Origin: Candidatus Scalindua sp. SCAELEC01
Lineage (GTDB): Bacteria > Planctomycetota > Brocadiia > Brocadiales > Scalinduaceae
DNA: 64,000 nt
Reading direction: 5' to 3'
Assembly: GCA_004282745.1 (NCBI GenBank)
Contig: SHMT01000001.1
Span: forward strand, 151,417-215,416
Made by a program: the position numbers and the translations under genes. The notes below the pieces were generated by a model. It was not told the DNA's origin. It searched no databases and saw nothing but the letters and a program-made list of their open reading frames with translations. How positions within the stretch are numbered: position 1 is the stretch's first letter; the number at the start of each line of letters is the position of its first letter. Below are positions 63,049-64,000 of the stretch, in pieces.

Positions 63049-63831
63049 TCAATTTACTTCAACTCTTACATTTGTTGGAGCGCGAATTTTTTGATTAGCA
63101 AGTTCCGATTCAGTTCTTTCATTTGTTGGAGTGTGTATTTCTTGATCCGTGAGTTCTGGTTCAGTCATATCATTAGGGCTAGGGCGAATAATAGAACGAT
63201 GAAAGGTCTTGCTATTCTTCTCTCTTTTCACTCTACCCTCTATATATTGTCTAGCATTATCAAAATTTACATTTTTTATATCACCGCTAGTTTTAATAAC
63301 GAGCTTCTCAAGTTCGGATTTTAATTCCTCTAACTCTTCTAGAGTAACTGTTTCATCACCGAGAGATTTAACCAGATCGTTGGTTGTCTGAATTATCTTA
63401 GAGGTGTTAGTAAGGATATTTATGAATAAATGAGAATCGCTTTTCAACGTATCCACTTTATTTATCAAGTTGGAATTTTGTTGACCTTGTTTATATAACT
63501 CCACCTGCATATCAATCGCTTTAGTGTCTGTGCTTTCTGTAACTTTTCCTAGATATTCATTTTGTTTCTGAACATAATCCAAGTCATTTAGAAGTTCACT
63601 GTTTTGTTTCTTAACATAATCCAACTCTGTTTTGAGTTCACTGTTTTGTTTCTGAACATAATCCAAGTCATTTAGAAGTCCATTATTTTGTTTTTTGAGT
63701 ATATTTCTATCTTGTTCAGCCTTTAAAGCTTGTTTGCCTGAAAAATATGAACTTCGCATTCCATAAATTCCAAAAAATAAACCAAATATAAATCCAATGA
63801 TTCCAATATAAAACGTACATTTTTCTTTCAT
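63049..63831 (-). CDS. Membrane-anchored coiled-coil protein with internal repeats
   Basis: A 260-residue protein. Residues about 7-25 are one membrane span (FYIGIIGFIFGLFFGIYGM). The next region has three to four 14-residue repeats of the type NSELLNDLDYVQKQ (residues about 48-92), a strong heptad-like coiled coil. The C-terminus has two repeats, TEPELTDQEIHTPTNER and TESELANQKIRAPTNVR (about residues 222-256). Short nucleotide repeats underlie both sets, so copy number may vary. No function is recognised; a scaffold or surface-attachment role is possible. Confidence 0.72.
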   Translation of the reverse strand: MKEKCTFYIGIIGFIFGLFFGIYGMRSSYFSGKQALKAEQDRNILKKQNNGLLNDLDYVQKQNSELKTELDYVKKQNSELLNDLDYVQKQNEYLGKVTESTDTKAIDMQVELYKQGQQNSNLINKVDTLKSDSHLFINILTNTSKIIQTTNDLVKSLGDETVTLEELEELKSELEKLVIKTSGDIKNVNFDNARQYIEGRVKREKNSKTFHRSIIRPSPNDMTEPELTDQEIHTPTNERTESELANQKIRAPTNVRVEVN

Positions 63832-64000
63832 AAAAATTTTCCCTAAAAGAAAAGGAAAAGGGGGTCAAAAAAGGGGGTCACCCATTAGTAGGCCCCTGTC
63901 AAGCAAAAAAGTCTCCCTTGCACGAAATAAAATAAATATTTTTCGCGTTATCAATTTTGATAATAACAGAGATTTTAGATTGAGGTTGAGTTTAATATTT

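Overview
The window is AT-rich bacterial DNA. It is dominated by one very large surface-polysaccharide (exopolysaccharide or glycoconjugate) locus running from the left edge to about 55.1 kb. A one-carbon/redox gene pair, a PilZ gene, a tRNA gene and a repeat-rich accessory tail follow it. The gene content suggests an anaerobic or strictly specialised bacterium of the Planctomycetes/anammox type: a methylenetetrahydrofolate reductase beside a GltD-like/ferredoxin/MvhD fusion, many B12-binding radical SAM proteins, several YfhO-like membrane proteins and an SxtJ/DUF5989/carbamoyltransferase module. That assignment is an inference from gene content; there is no rRNA or other marker here to prove it.

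Layout. (1) 0-12.9 kb, + strand: a truncated SPASM radical SAM gene, a split transketolase, a GT2 glycosyltransferase, a second SPASM radical SAM gene, a small membrane protein, a B12-radical SAM protein, a 1333-residue YfhO-like protein with a duplicated carbohydrate-binding-like domain, two small membrane proteins with soluble helix-turn-helix-like tails, and a YbhN/AglD-type membrane protein. (2) 12.9-43.3 kb, - strand: methyltransferases, GT2 enzymes, radical SAM enzymes (SPASM and B12 types), giant membrane proteins of YfhO and GT-C-like kind, an NDP-sugar dehydratase, WbqC, a sugar formyltransferase, an AsnB-type amidotransferase, a DegT aminotransferase, and a membrane-anchored discoidin-like protein. 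(3) 44.2-55.1 kb, + strand: an FdtA/QdtA-like ketoisomerase, a degraded methyltransferase remnant, SxtJ, DUF5989, a carbamoyltransferase, a YfhO-like protein, two GT4 enzymes, a WcaJ-type initiating phosphoglycosyltransferase and an EamA transporter. (4) 55.1-59.5 kb, - strand: MetF, the FAD/Fe-S/MvhD fusion and a GT-B glycosyltransferase. (5) 59.5-64 kb: a PilZ protein, a tRNA with CAU anticodon, a toxin-antitoxin pair whose toxin is broken by a small repeat element, a 97-bp tandem repeat and a membrane-anchored coiled-coil protein.

How the genes may work together (inference): the WcaJ-like enzyme would start a lipid-linked glycan. The GT2, GT4 and GT-C-like enzymes would extend and remodel it. 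The dehydratase, ketoisomerase, aminotransferase and formyltransferase could make a 3-formamido-3,6-dideoxyhexose. Carbamoyltransferase, methyltransferases and the radical SAM set would decorate it, and the multi-span YfhO-like proteins with jelly-roll inserts would act on the outer side of the membrane.

The most unusual features are two families of small non-coding hairpin repeats. Family A is about 150 bp, palindromic, with five copies, and its arms show apparent compensatory changes between copies. Family B is about 110-138 bp with TATACT ends and TA target-site behaviour. One copy of family B sits inside a ParE/RelE-type toxin gene; removing it with one TA restores a clean reading frame. 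Other notable features are the same carbohydrate-binding-like domain in two unrelated positions of two membrane proteins, and nine radical SAM genes in 42 kb.
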